Below, piece by piece: positions 52,175 through 63,420 of a DNA stretch of 64,000 bases. Made by a program: the position numbers and the translations under genes. This DNA is from Viscum album. Lineage: Eukaryota; Streptophyta; Magnoliopsida; Santalales; Viscaceae. The notes beneath the pieces are model-generated. The model ran no database searches. It was not told where the DNA came from and saw nothing but the letters and a program-made list of their open reading frames with translations. Numbering within the stretch: position 1 is the stretch's first letter; every line of letters begins with the position of its first letter. Location: contig OY728158.1 of assembly GCA_963277665.1 (NCBI GenBank), positions 602,912,818-602,976,817 of the forward strand, given 5' to 3'.

Positions 52175-52760
52175 ACCTAACGACGTCACTTTAAAATTCA
52201 TAAAATTAGTTGATGAGAGAGAAAATGGTATCTCATCACTTGGACATAAAATTTACATCAATAAGGATATAGAATAACATATCCCAAAATAAAAAGATGT
52301 AAATTAAAAGACATAACAAAATAAGTCTTCTAAAAAGAAAAGGGTGAAAGGTTCCCTTACTGATTTGGGTAACTTTCGAAACATTCACCCCATGAATGAA
52401 GGACCGTACAACGTTGGTGTAAATACCCATAAAAGAAATTATATTACACAACGAGTATAATAATGGTAAGTACATACACCACTCAAAAGAAATAGTTGTT
52501 AATGTAGAATAAATCTCACTAGAATAAAAGTGAGATGAAAAATAACTTACAAAAACTCAGTAGCCTAATGACGCCACACAAAACTTCCAAAAAAAATGGA
52601 TTGAAGAAATAAAATATGGTATCTCATCACATTAAAATATAAATGACAGTAATATGAATATAAAATAACATCCCCCAACATAATAAAGGGAATTTTAAAG
52701 TAATTTACATAAAAAAGAGTACTTAAAAAGAAAGAAAGAGGTAGGATCCCTTACCTCAAG
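52175..52760 (-). repeat. internal ~385-bp duplication within the long LTR
   Basis: A segment with CCTAACGACGTCAC, GGTATCTCATCAC, ATAACATATCCC and GGTTCCCTTAC begins near 52,178. It recurs with CCTAATGACGCCAC, GGTATCTCATCAC, ATAACATCCCCC and GGATCCCTTAC near 52,562. The same pair occurs in the other LTR near 59,040 and 59,426, so the duplication predates insertion. On the minus strand each unit ends with a GTAAGG sequence resembling a splice donor. Confidence 0.55.
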
Positions 52761-53860
52761 TCCGACTTGTCTTGTTTGTTTCTTTATATTACTGAATAAT
52801 ACACACTTGTCAATTTATAATTTATTTAGGACCTAATTTATAGTTTATTATTCAATTAATATCACATATTATAATTTTATAATAATTAGTTAATTATGTG
52901 AGTTCATATCAGATGTTTTTGTCGATGTTTGGTACATGAGTCAAAAATGAACTTGTTTGAAAAGAATTGTCCATGTAATTATAAGTACATCATCTCCAGA
53001 ATAGTATTAATGATTTATATATCATATATATCCATTAAATATTCATTTTATACTATTCCATAACTTCTGGAGATAAAAATAAATGAAATGCACCATTCAT
53101 GGAGATGGTAGGCCGTACGTACGCATGAATGCTACTTTCATTTCTTTGTCATATTAATGGAATTAAAAATAATTGAGAGAGATATATATATATTATAATT
53201 AAAGTATAATATATATGTTATATAGGTCACATAAGTTCATTAATTTCATTCTTTATAGATTCCATGTATTGCATGAACGAGTCACATCACTTGAGGGGGC
53301 GGTAGTCCACACTTCCCCATATGAAATTATCGCATTTGCGCAACATGAAAAGAATAAAGGTATTTTTTAAATATAATATAAAAAAGTATATAAAAAACAT
53401 AAATTAAATATATATAATATATAAAATTCAGTGACATCATAATGGACACCTTTAAAGGTGTTAAAAGAATATTGAACAATCATCATTTTGTGAGGCAGTA
53501 ATTTGCCATCCCAAGAAACAGTATGTTCTAAACCATTAGATGGATGTGTGTGTAAGTTTAGCTCGAATACTTCCTATAAAAACATACTAGTATATTTAAG
53601 ATAATGTTTTTGTTACAAAATAAAGGAATAAAAAGAGTTTAGGGGGTTGGAGAAGCAAAATAAAACAAAAGAACATAAGAGAAGACATTACCTTTAAATT
53701 AGGTAACTCCCTTTGGTTTGAATCAAAAGGGTTACTTGAAGAGATTTCTTCCTACAGTGAGGCTTCAATGATGAAAAGAATGATGTAGAGAGATGAAATG
53801 GTCAGGGGTTGGCCGAGCCAATGGATTGATAGTGTGAGTAAGGAGGTAGAGGTGGGGGCC

Positions 53861-53867
53861 TTTTATA
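53861..53867 (-). promoter_or_regulatory. TATA box of the long LTR (3' copy)
   Basis: On the minus strand this reads TATAAAA within CTTATAAAAGGCCCCCACC, the usual form of a plant gypsy LTR core promoter. It is conserved in the other copy at 60,725-60,731. Transcription would run to the left, giving a U3 of about 1.45 kb and R plus U5 of about 3 kb. Confidence 0.65.
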
Positions 53868-55320
53868 AGAGGGAGGAGGGGCACTCTTGGAAAGTCAAGA
53901 AATGTTACTTTATTTTAAAATGATTTTCTGATTTTAAAAGTCGCACATTGATATATTTAGAGGATAAGGTGATAAGGGTTTTAAGTATACTCATCTAATA
54001 GGTTTTTTCCATGTGTATGTTTTATATTTTACGTTATCTTTTCATTTTTTTAAATCGTTCATTAATGAGGTAATCGATGCAACATCATGGTGTCATGAAT
54101 AAATTAATTTATTTAATGTCTAAAAGTTATATAAAAACTACTATGATGTAGGAAATAGTTTTATCTTTCCAATGAATATTTATAGTCTAAGATATCATTT
54201 ACACAGATAAAACTAAAAATGTTTTACTAGGGTGATACATTCTTTAGTGATATTATTCTTTCTATAAAAATAAATGATAAAGTGTCACTTTCACCCAAAT
54301 GTGATTCCATGGGGTCCCAATGCTTGGCACAAGGCATACCATGGTCTTCCATGACACAAAAAGTAGCATTAGGACACATTTTGGGATCATTTGTTATTAT
54401 TATGATATTATTTTATTATCCTTAACTACCCGATTACTAATTAATCACGATAATTAATGATAATTACCGTCGTTACTATTCATAATGTCCAGAAACAAAA
54501 TTGTCTTAATTACAGAATTTGGACATTATGATTCCAAATATGGAATCCATTTTACCAAATTACAAACACATAAATTTCAATAATTAATTTAAAAAATAAT
54601 TCCCGTTGTCAAAACAAATAGCGGGTTTTTTTGAAGCAATATCTATAAAAAGAATGGCACATTTTTATGTCCATTTTCAAAGTGAAATTAATTATAATGA
54701 CCACAATTTAATTAAATGGTAAAAATATATTCTAATTACACCTTAAAACCAATTAAAATGATAATATTACCATATATTTAAATTAGATGAAAAAGTAGTT
54801 TTGATGTAAATTGCAGTATTTTTCAGTATTCATTAAAAAACACTGTCAGAAAAATACCAAAAATTGAACCAAAGTAAATTTAAATGTCCCAATCATAAAG
54901 AATTAGTTTATTTTGAAAACTATTGCTTATGAAATTTTCAAAAGTTAGATTTAAAAATTGTTCTCCATCAAAAGGTGGTAAAACAATCTTTTAAAAATAT
55001 TAGAGTATTTATTCTTAAAATTGGATTCATTTGAATTTTAAGCCTCTAACATTTATTGTATAAATGTAAAAATATTTAACAAACATATGTAATCATTTTG
55101 TAGTTATTTCTGTTCATTCCCTCTATTACAATGGCTAGGCGTTAACTATTATAATATTATTATATTATTAGTGTGTAACATAAGATTTCAAAGAAACTCG
55201 TTGTTGCGTATTGGGTACGCCATCGAGCATATCATTTCCTTTAAAGTAATATTAAAATTTTATTCACAAATATTGATAAACATTAGAATGTAATATTATT
55301 TATTTCCCTATGATGTTACA

Positions 55321-55337
55321 TCCTTCCCCCCTTTTGG
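55321..55337 (-). other. polypurine tract of the gag-only element
   Basis: The minus strand reads CCAAAAGGGGGGAAGGA and abuts the LTR start TGTAACATC, as expected for the plus-strand primer. Confidence 0.85.
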
Positions 55338-56907
55338 GAATTGCGTCCTCTCAATTTCAAAATTGGGCTTGGAAACTTCATTGAAAGTCCCACATCAGAA
55401 CAAGAGTCGGTAAAACTATCACTTTAATAGAAAGGGAGAGAAGTACAAAGGTCACCCGAGTTTACCCATTCTAGGATTAAAAGTAGGAAAATATGGATAT
55501 GGAATAGAAAAAAGGGTCATGTTCTGATGGAGAGTGATAGTAAACATGTCTAGTAGAAAGTTAACTACAAGAAAATCACAAACTTGTGATGGGTCAAAAA
55601 GTATTCGATTCCCCAGTAGGAAAAGTTAACAGACAACATTTTTTTAAGTTACTTTTCATTGAGGAACTTATTTTTGAGCTTAACTAAATCATAAGGAAAC
55701 ATACTTACTTGTCATGTATACTTTCAACTTTTACTAGATTCCTTACTCAAACTCATATTTTCTCCAAAAGTCGAGTATTTTGGAAGACTTGTTCGCATTA
55801 AGAATACTATAAACAACTTCTTGAGAATAATCTAATCTACAAAAGAGAACTATATATTTCCCATGTCTTTAGACCTTAAACAAAACCAAAACAAAAAGTT
55901 TAGTATGAGATTAGATAATAACCAAAAAGGATAATTGTTTTTTACAAAAAGAAAAACTACTCCTAATCTCCAAAATTTGTCAAACAAAACCCAAAGTTCA
56001 ACAAGGACCATTAAATAAAAATATATCCATAAAATTATTCAAAGTAAACCAAACTATGATTGAAACCCAAATATCTGAATTATTTAATCACATAGTCTCC
56101 AAAGATAAATCTTAACATTTTTCTCCAAAATAACATCAGTTACTCTTAAAGTCTCATATTGAAAAGTAATTACCCTAATCACTTATCCTCCAGGATAGGA
56201 TAATAATTTCCATAGATAACCCAAAATAAACTTGATCTTGATTCACAAAATCATCTAACTAAAAAGAATCAGTCAAAATAACCAGGGACTTCACATAGTC
56301 CAGTGGTAGGTGATAAATACTAGTTGCACTTTGGTCGTGAGTTTGATTCTCGCAGCTTAGTTTGACATGAAGGGTTGTCACATGGTCTGCATGTTGTCCT
56401 TTTCCCAAAACTATATAATTCTTAAAACATTCCCCAAAAAGAGATAAAATCTTCAAAAATAACTATAAAATATTTTAACCACAAAGGTTATCCAATAACT
56501 TTCAGTTTCAACCCAAAATATATTAACCAGTAATTGCCTCAAATTCAAGGATCATATAAACCCAAATGGTTCTTTATAACTATATCCACAAAAGAAAGGA
56601 TAATTATTCCTTGAAAAAAAATTTCATATATCAAACATCAGGGTTACATATACTATAAAAAGTCTTCTAATGTAACCCCATCATCAAAATAGACTTAATA
56701 CATTTAAGAATTTCACCATCCTAAAATCTACCACAACTCTTGAATCCCTTATATGTTGACATCTTACTCATTCAACATTATTCATGATCCATTAACCATC
56801 CCTTTTCAACATATTATGAAATACTTCTTTCCTACATACAAAATCATGAATCATATCCTAAGATTCTAATAATAGGAAAACAAATGTTAAGAAATAATCC
56901 ATACCTT
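55338..56907 (-). other. interior of the gag-only element, no pol recognised
   Basis: Between the purine tract and the gag stop codon I find no protease, RT, RNase H or integrase motif on either strand. The only recognised feature is the SINE at 56,283-56,451. The sequence is AT-rich with frequent stops. The frame at 56,259-56,456 (minus) lies across the SINE and is a shadow. Confidence 0.5.
56283..56451 (+). mobile_element. tRNA-derived SINE
   Basis: The block starts GGGACTTCACA and contains TAGTCCAGTGG near 56,299, fitting the A box of the RNA polymerase III promoter (T-R-G-Y-N-N-A-N-N-N-G). About 40 bases on, GTGAGTTTGATTCTCGCAG near 56,337 resembles the B box (GGTTCGANTCC). A tRNA-unrelated part follows to about 56,451. 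The flanks TCAAAATAAC (56,273-56,282) and TCAAAAATAAC (56,453-56,463) form a target duplication with one extra A. It inserted in the gag-only element and is therefore one of the youngest events here. Confidence 0.7.
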
Positions 56908-57471
56908 TCATTGGTTATTGTCAGTTTCTTCATCCTCAATCAGAATGACATTAGGTATTGGTAAACGAATATCTGTACGATCTTGGTGACCCCATTCCCA
57001 AAACTTCTTCGTAGGAAAAGTGTTTTCATAATGAACATGCACACCACATTTGAAAACTTCAATTGATCCTTCAGAAATAACTTCTTTCCCTTTCCTAGAG
57101 TCAACTAGATGCTTCCTTTTTCCATGGCAGGTTCTTGCTTTATGACCTTCATTTCCACATCGATAGCATCTTTCTGTCCTTTTGAAATATTTTCCTATTT
57201 GTTTCTTTCCACATATTTGACACATAGGTTTTTGAACATACTTACCTTTATGATTATTACCTGAATGTCGTTAGGGATTTGTTTCTCTCATATATGATGC
57301 CTTATAAAAATCGATAAGGTTCAGGTGGTCAATCATGACTCCAGATAGTTGGTTGAGGATAACCACAGGAGTTCGCATTGCAGATCCCATATCATTCAGT
57401 TGTTCTTTCATAAATCAGTCACAGTTTTCTTCAAATCCACTGTTCCATTGGTGCCTTCTAGATCTAGCCAT
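56908..57471 (-). pseudogene. short gag with CCHC zinc knuckle, two in-frame stops
   Basis: Reading the minus strand from ATG at 57,471 to the stop at 56,908 gives a frame of 187 codons with only two internal stops (a TGA near codon 23 and a TAA near codon 68). The final 105 codons from Met at 57,225 are open. They contain CQICGKKQIGKYF and then CYRCGNEGHKARTC, a perfect C-x2-C-x4-H-x4-C knuckle, followed by a basic stretch and an acidic end (IEDEETDNNQ). In retrotransposons such a protein packages RNA. It is much shorter than normal gypsy gag and lacks the usual capsid-like core. It lies about 220 bp from the primer site. This is the best-preserved coding remnant in the window. Confidence 0.8.
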
Positions 57472-57672
57472 TTACTAAAACCAAAAACGTTAGGGTGAGT
57501 ATATCATATAATAATGAGGAATATAAACACCAAGATATACTTCTCGAAGTTATCTCAAACTCATTCTAACTTTAAAAAAAAAACAATGGCTCCATCTAAT
57601 ATAATAACCATTGTGGTTATACACAACTTGTCACTTTTTCTTAAACAACACTCTAACCTATAATGTTATCTA

Positions 57673-57690
57673 AACCAACCTCTAATACCA
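57673..57690 (-). other. primer binding site of the gag-only element
   Basis: The minus strand reads TGGTATTAGAGGTTGG two bases after the LTR end, matching TGGTATCAGAGC (initiator-Met tRNA type) at 10 of the first 12 positions. It sets the minus orientation and the inner boundary of the 5' LTR. Confidence 0.8.
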
Positions 57691-57692
57691 AC

Positions 57693-60600
57693 TATAAGGC
57701 CCCAACCTTAAACATTACTTAATCTTGAGTTATTTCAAGAATACACATCGATGAACTTTTCAGTTTTAGATTTTTATAGAATTAGATTATAAATCATGAA
57801 TTACATTCAATATTTAAACAATGTGGTTACATAAAATATAGTAATCATTTATCCCATTAACGAAAACATAGTTAAAATAAAACATGGATTCTGTCTTGAC
57901 ACTTCCTTGACACTATCATCACATCATGTACCTTTCCCTTGACCTTTGAAAAACATTTCAAAAACATGGGATGAGCATAAAAATCTCAGTAAGGGATATA
58001 AAAGTACGAAATGAAAACATTAGTCCATGTATGATATCATACATTACTCATAAAACATAATCATTTTAACATACCTCATCAAATCATGAATAAATCATAG
58101 AAATCATAAGACATAAAGGTAACATGAGGCATTCATAACATTCTTACGTAGAGATTAACCCTCATAGTTATGTTTGGAATACCCATCAAAGTATATTCCC
58201 TAAATCTCTTCGGATAAACATTAATGTTTAACCCGTTTACGTTACCCAATGCATTGGAGAGCTATATCGGGCTCACCCGCCCTTAGTTTATCACAAAACC
58301 ACCCGTCTTCATAAAAAATTCCCAAGAACCATAACATAATCATAGAACATAACTTACGCATAAATGAAATATAACATTCCCACATTTCAATTACAATATA
58401 AAATTTTAAGATATTAAAATAATGAATCCATTCCAAAAAACCATTTTCAAAACTATTTAAAACATTTAATAAAGATATTTTCGAATCAAAGTGTCCCATA
58501 CCACTTTTAAGATTTTGACATTTTAGACCATTAATATCCAAATAAATAAATCCTTAAAGTCATTTTGAAAACATGGATATTAATGAGAAATCTTTATACG
58601 AATAAATCATTAAAACATTTAAAACGATATTTTAGTTAAAGTGTTTTTAACAAAATGAGAGACACTTAAATACAATAATTGAGGAATAACATTTAATCAA
58701 AACTTTATAATATCATGAGAATAAAGGTATCAATGATATAATATTCCAAAGGATAGTATATACACCATATAAGAGTGAATTGGTGCATAACAACAATAAA
58801 GTCTCAATAGAAATGTAAAATGAGATGAAATCCCTTATTAAGAAAGTATCCTTAAATTAAGGATAAATCAATCTCATAACTATGTGTGACAAATATAAAT
58901 ACACCCAATATAAGTGGATATTATGTGTAAAAAAATAAATGGTCATTCACACATATTCAAAGGATGACATATTCAATAACTACATGTTGAACCCAAAGAA
59001 ATCGAAATTGTGTTAAGAAGTTCCCTTGGTAAAATTCGACAGCCTAACAACATCACATTAAAATTCATAAAATTAGTTGATGAGAGAGAAAATGGTATCT
59101 CATAACTTGGACATAAAATATACATCAAGAAGGATATATAATAACATATCCCAAAATAAAAATATTTAAATTAAAATACAAAACAAAATAAGTCTTTTAA
59201 AAAGAAAAGGGTGAAAGGTTCCTTTACCGATTGGGTAACTTTCGAAACGTTCACGCCATGAAAGAAGGACCCTAAAAAGTTGGTGTAAATACCAATAAAC
59301 GAAATTATATTACACAAAGAGTAGAATAATGGAAAGTAAATACACCACTCAAAATAAATAGTGGCAAATGTAGCATAAATCTCACGGGAATGAAAGTGAG
59401 ATGAAAAATACATTATGAGAACTCGGCAACCTAACCACACAACATAAAACATCCAAAAAAATGGATTGATGAAATAAAATATGGTCTCTCATCATATGAA
59501 CATAGAAATTACAGTAATATTAATATAAAATAACATCCACAAAAATAATAAAGATGAGCTTAAAGTATGTTATATAAAAAAGAGTACTTAAAAATAAAGA
59601 GAGAGGTATGATCCCTTGCCTCAAGTCCGACTTGTCTTGTTCGTTTCATTATATTCCTGAATAATAAACATTTTTCAATTTATAATTTCTTAAGGAACTA
59701 CTTTAATGTTTATTATTCAATTAATATCACATATTATAATGTAATAATAATTAGTTAATTATGTGAGTTCATATCAGATGTTTTTTTCGATGTTTGGTAC
59801 ATGAGTCAAAATGAACTTGTTTGAAAAGAATTGTCCATGTAATTATAAGTACATAATCTAAAGAATAGTATTAATGATTTAAATATCATATATATCCAGT
59901 AAATATTCATTTTATACGATTCCATAACATTTGGAGATAAAAATAAATGAAATGCACCATTCATGGAGACGGTAGGTCGTACGTACGCATGAACGCTACT
60001 TTCATTTATTTGTCATATTAATGGAATTAAAAATAATTGAGATATATATATATATTATAATTAAAGTATAATATATATGTTATATAGGTCACATAAGTTC
60101 ATTAATTTCATTCTTTATACATTCCATGTATTGCATGAACGAGTCACATCACTTGAGGGGGCGGTAGTCCACACTTTCTCATATGAAATTATCACATTTG
60201 CGCAACATGCAAAGAATAAATGTATGTTTTAAATATAAAATACAGAAGTATATAGAAAATAATAATACCATATATATCATATATAAAATACAGTGACATC
60301 ATAATGGCCACCTTTAAAGGTGTTAAAAGAATATTGAACAATCATCGTTTCGTGAGGCAGTAATTCGCCATCCACATAAACAGTATGTTCTTTAACCATT
60401 AGACGGATGTGTGTGTATGTTTCGCTCAAATAATTCATATAAAAACATCCTAGTATATTTATAATACTGTTTTTGTTACTATAGAAAGGAATAAAAATAG
60501 TTTAGGGGGTTGCAGAATCAAAATAAAACAAAATAACATAAGAGAAGACATTACCTTTAAATCGGGTAACTCGCTTTGGTTTGAACCAAAAGAGTTACAT

Positions 60601-62188
60601 GAAGAGCTTTCTGCCTAAGGTGAGGCTTCAATTATGAAGATATGGATGTGGAGAGATGAAATGGGTAGGGGTTGGCCGATCCAGTGGCTTGAGATGTTTG
60701 GGTAAGGAGGTAGAGGTGGGGGCCTTTTATAAGAGGGTGGAGGGGCACTCTTGGAAAGTCAAGAAATGGTACATTATTTTAAAATGGTTTTCAGATTTTA
60801 AAGGTCCCACATTGATATATTTCGAGGATAAGTTGATAAGGGTTCTAAATATTATCATCTAATAGGTTTTTTCGAAGTGTAAGTCTTAGATTTTACATTA
60901 CCTTTTCATTTTATTTAAATCGTTCATTAATGAGGTAATCACTGCATCATCATGGTGTCATAAATTAATTAATTAATTTAATGTGTAAAAATTATAATAA
61001 AACTAATTTGTTGTAGGAAATAGTTTTATCTTTCCAATGAATATTTATAGTCTAAGATATCATTTACACATACAAAACTAAAAATGTTTTACTAGGGTGA
61101 TACATTTTTTAGTGATATTCTCCTTTCATTAAAAATAAAATGGTAAAGTGTCACTTTCACCCAAAAGTGATTCCATGGGGTCCCAAAGATTGGCACAAGG
61201 AATCCCATGGTATTACATGACACAACCAGTAGTATTAGTACACATTTTGGGATCATTTTGTTATTATTATGATATTATTTTATTATCCTTAACTACCCGA
61301 TTACTAATTAATCACGATAATTAAATATAATTACCGTCGTTACTATTCATAATGTCCATAAACAAAAGTATCTTAATTACATAATTTGGACCTTATGATT
61401 CTATATATGGAATCTGTTTTACCAAATTACAAGCCCAAAAATTTCAATAATTAATTTAATAAATAATTCCCGTTGTCAAATCAAATAGAGGGTTTTTTGA
61501 AGCAAATATTTATAAAAAGTTTGGCACTTGTTTGTGTCCATTTTCGAACTGAAATTAATTATAATGAAGACCATTGAATTAAATGGTAAAAATATATTCT
61601 AATTACAGTATAAAAAAAATTAAAAAGATAATCTATCCATATAGCTAAATTAGATGAAAAAGCAGTTTTGATGTAAAATGCAGTATTTTTCACTATTCAT
61701 TAAAAAAAACATTGTCAGAAAAATATCAAAATTTCAACCAAAGTAAATTTCAATGTCCCAATCATAAAAAAAAGTTTTTTTTTACAAATATAGATTATAA
61801 AATTGTCAAAAGTTTTATTTAGAAAAGGTTCTCCATCAAAATGCGGTAAAACAATCTTTTAAACATATTAGAGTATTTATTCTTAAAATTGGATTCATTT
61901 GGATTTTAAGACTCTAACATTTGTTGAATAAATGTAAAAATATTTAACAAACATATTCAATCATTTTTTAGTCATTTTTGTTCATTCCCTCCATTAAAAC
62001 AGCTAGGTGTTAACTATTATAATATTATTATATTATTAGTGTGCAACGTAAGATTTCAAAGATACTCAATGTTGCGTATTGGGTACGCCATCAAGAATTA
62101 CATTCCATTTAAAGTAATATTATAATTTTATCCAAAAATATTGATAAACATTAGAATGTAATATTATTTATTTACCTGGGATGTTACA
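57693..62188 (-). repeat. 5' LTR (4,496 bp) of the gag-only element
   Basis: It matches 50,828-55,320 end to end. Its minus-strand start is TGTAACATCCCAGG. It carries the same internal duplication (near 59,040 and 59,426) and TATA-like site. The frames at 58,242-58,541, 59,171-59,452 and 60,656-60,862 are not conserved as open in the other LTR and are not genes. Confidence 0.9.
60725..60731 (-). promoter_or_regulatory. TATA box of the long LTR (5' copy)
   Basis: TATAAAA on the minus strand within CTTATAAAAGGCCCCCACC is the same as in the other LTR copy. Being in the 5' LTR, this is the copy that would drive the element's RNA. Confidence 0.65.
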
Positions 62189-63003
62189 GTGATCTTTCCC
62201 CACCCAAGAGTGCGTTCTCCCATAATGAGTGTATCTATCTATCGTAGATTTTCTTCATGAACAGTACTTCTCGAATGGACATCATTAGAGCTATCAGACT
62301 CATGGAGTGTGTTCTCCCAGATGAGTTCTCCGTGGAATCTTCAAACTGAATCCTGAGAAGGGGTATGGTGTGGTGTGACTTGTCCCAATACTCCGGGTTT
62401 GGGATTTCAGTATATTTGGATTGTGTTCTTCTATTATATGTTCAGTAGACAAATACTCTGTAGAGATAACTGTATATTTAATTTGTGTATTGATTTGTGG
62501 TTTTCAGGGGCCTCTAATGAGTATTGTTATACTCTCACCTATATAGGCATTGCTTGTTGGTGTCGTGTCTTGTGCAGACGAGCAGTCTTTCGACAGAGTC
62601 TCGGGTGGACCAGGAAAAGACGAAGCTTTCTGAGTTTCCTACATGCCAAGGTCTTCTTATGGCTATGAGTAGCAGTCCCAGTTCCTTTTGGGTTTACAGG
62701 TTAGACTTGTAGTTTTTGAACTCTTGTTTTTTGTGTTCTTGTATTCTAGTTCAGTTTACATTCACTACATTGCTTTCAATCGTGCTCTATTGGTTGTTTT
62801 TAGTTTTATGCATGAATTTTTTTCCCTAGTGTTTTTTTACATTTTAGCATTATGGGCTTGGAGAAGTGAGCATCTGTACGAGTACTTAGGAAATGCATCC
62901 CAGTTTAGTAATATGCCTACTCAGTGCTAGTCACTAGCCCTTGGCATATTCGAGGTGGGTTCGGGGAGTCACAACGTGGGCCCTACTAGGACGGGTCGTG
63001 ACA

Positions 63004-63420
63004 GAATGTGTTAAGACATGATCTTGCGACGGAAATAAAAAATAATGATGAAAACACTTGATAACATATAAAATCAACATAATTTCAAAATAAGGATTTT
63101 TATGATAATCATTGATGATATTAAATGTTTTTGGCTGGTATAAAAGTTTTAATTTGAATATTACATTGGAAGAGGGTTATTATATTTGGAAAAATGGGAA
63201 TTTTTTCCATAAATATATAAAACCCTTAAATATTCTTGGTTGTGTGGGGATTATGTATTGTCACATAAAACATCTACCAAACCTCTCTCAAGTGCTTTAT
63301 GTATTCTATATATCACCTTTGAGGAAGTTTATACAATATCCATAACATATAATTACAATTAGAACTTTATCATTCTTATGAGGAATAATTTTTCAAGATC
63401 TTGGAGCATATAGATAATTT
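63004..63420 (+). pseudogene. gypsy integrase remnant, C-terminal part (split gene)
   Basis: After the solo LTR the plus strand reads IWKNGNFFHKYIKPLNILG (near 63,189-63,240). It then gives LPNLSQVLYVFYISPLRKF and IQYP, stop, HII (63,274-63,352). These fit the C-terminal integrase of Tekay-type elements: F-G-K-K-G-K-L-S-P-R-Y-I-G-P-F-E-I-L, then L-P-x-x-L-S-x-V-H-x-V-F-H-V-S-x-L-R-K-Y and D-P-S-H-V-I. A following SYEE, stop, FFKILEHID (near 63,377) fits the chromodomain-like tail. The 77-codon open stretch (63,112-63,345) is thus a pol fragment that continues the integrase interrupted at 35,397. Confidence 0.7.

Larger units (their letters stand above)
50828..55320 (-). repeat. 3' LTR (4,493 bp) of the gag-only element
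   Basis: Its minus-strand start TGTAACATCATAGGG follows a polypurine run directly. The minus-strand end is GGGGCCTTATA. It contains the TATA-like site at 53,861-53,867, a two-copy internal duplication and the palindrome-rich GTACGTACGC near 53,114. Open frames within it (such as 52,236-52,475) are shadows. Confidence 0.9.
50828..62188 (-). mobile_element. Ty3/gypsy-type element with 4.5-kb LTRs and a gag-only interior
   Basis: LTRs of 4,493 bp (50,828-55,320) and 4,496 bp (57,693-62,188) agree at roughly nine bases in ten by eye over their whole length. They flank only 2.37 kb of interior. On the minus strand the order is LTR (TGTAACATCCC start), primer site, short gag with zinc knuckle, interior without recognised pol, purine tract, LTR. 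An exact GTGAT duplication flanks the element. Such gag-only elements are known as TR-GAG, and LTRs this long are unusual. The placement in gypsy is inferred from the LTR ends, primer type, 5-bp duplication and gag knuckle. Confidence 0.9.
48791..63003 (-). mobile_element. solo LTR on the minus strand, split by a nested element
   Basis: The right end on the minus strand reads TGTCACGACCCGTCC, a typical gypsy LTR start. It is followed on the plus strand by GAATG, and the left end is preceded by GAATT, a 4-of-5 match as a target duplication. Without the nested element (50,828-62,193) it is about 2.85 kb. It has more G+C and CpG than most of the window. No internal domain or second LTR was seen, so it is best explained as a solo LTR. 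Parts match the solo LTR at 42,539-45,816, for example TCCTAAGTACTCGTACAG against GCCTAAGTACTTTTACAC. The left boundary may be off by one or two bases. Open frames such as 49,830-50,120, 50,075-50,585 and 62,375-62,930 have no motif. Confidence 0.65.

Noticed and set aside
56299..56355. Possible tRNA gene
   Set aside because: Box A-like and B-like motifs are present, but the rest does not fold as a tRNA and flanking duplication points to a SINE.
58242..58541. 99-codon open frame
   Set aside because: It is within the 4.5-kb LTR and the equivalent place in the other LTR is interrupted.
62375..62930. Three overlapping frames of 62-97 codons
   Set aside because: They lie antisense in the same solo LTR; overlap in different frames and lack of motifs argue against a gene.
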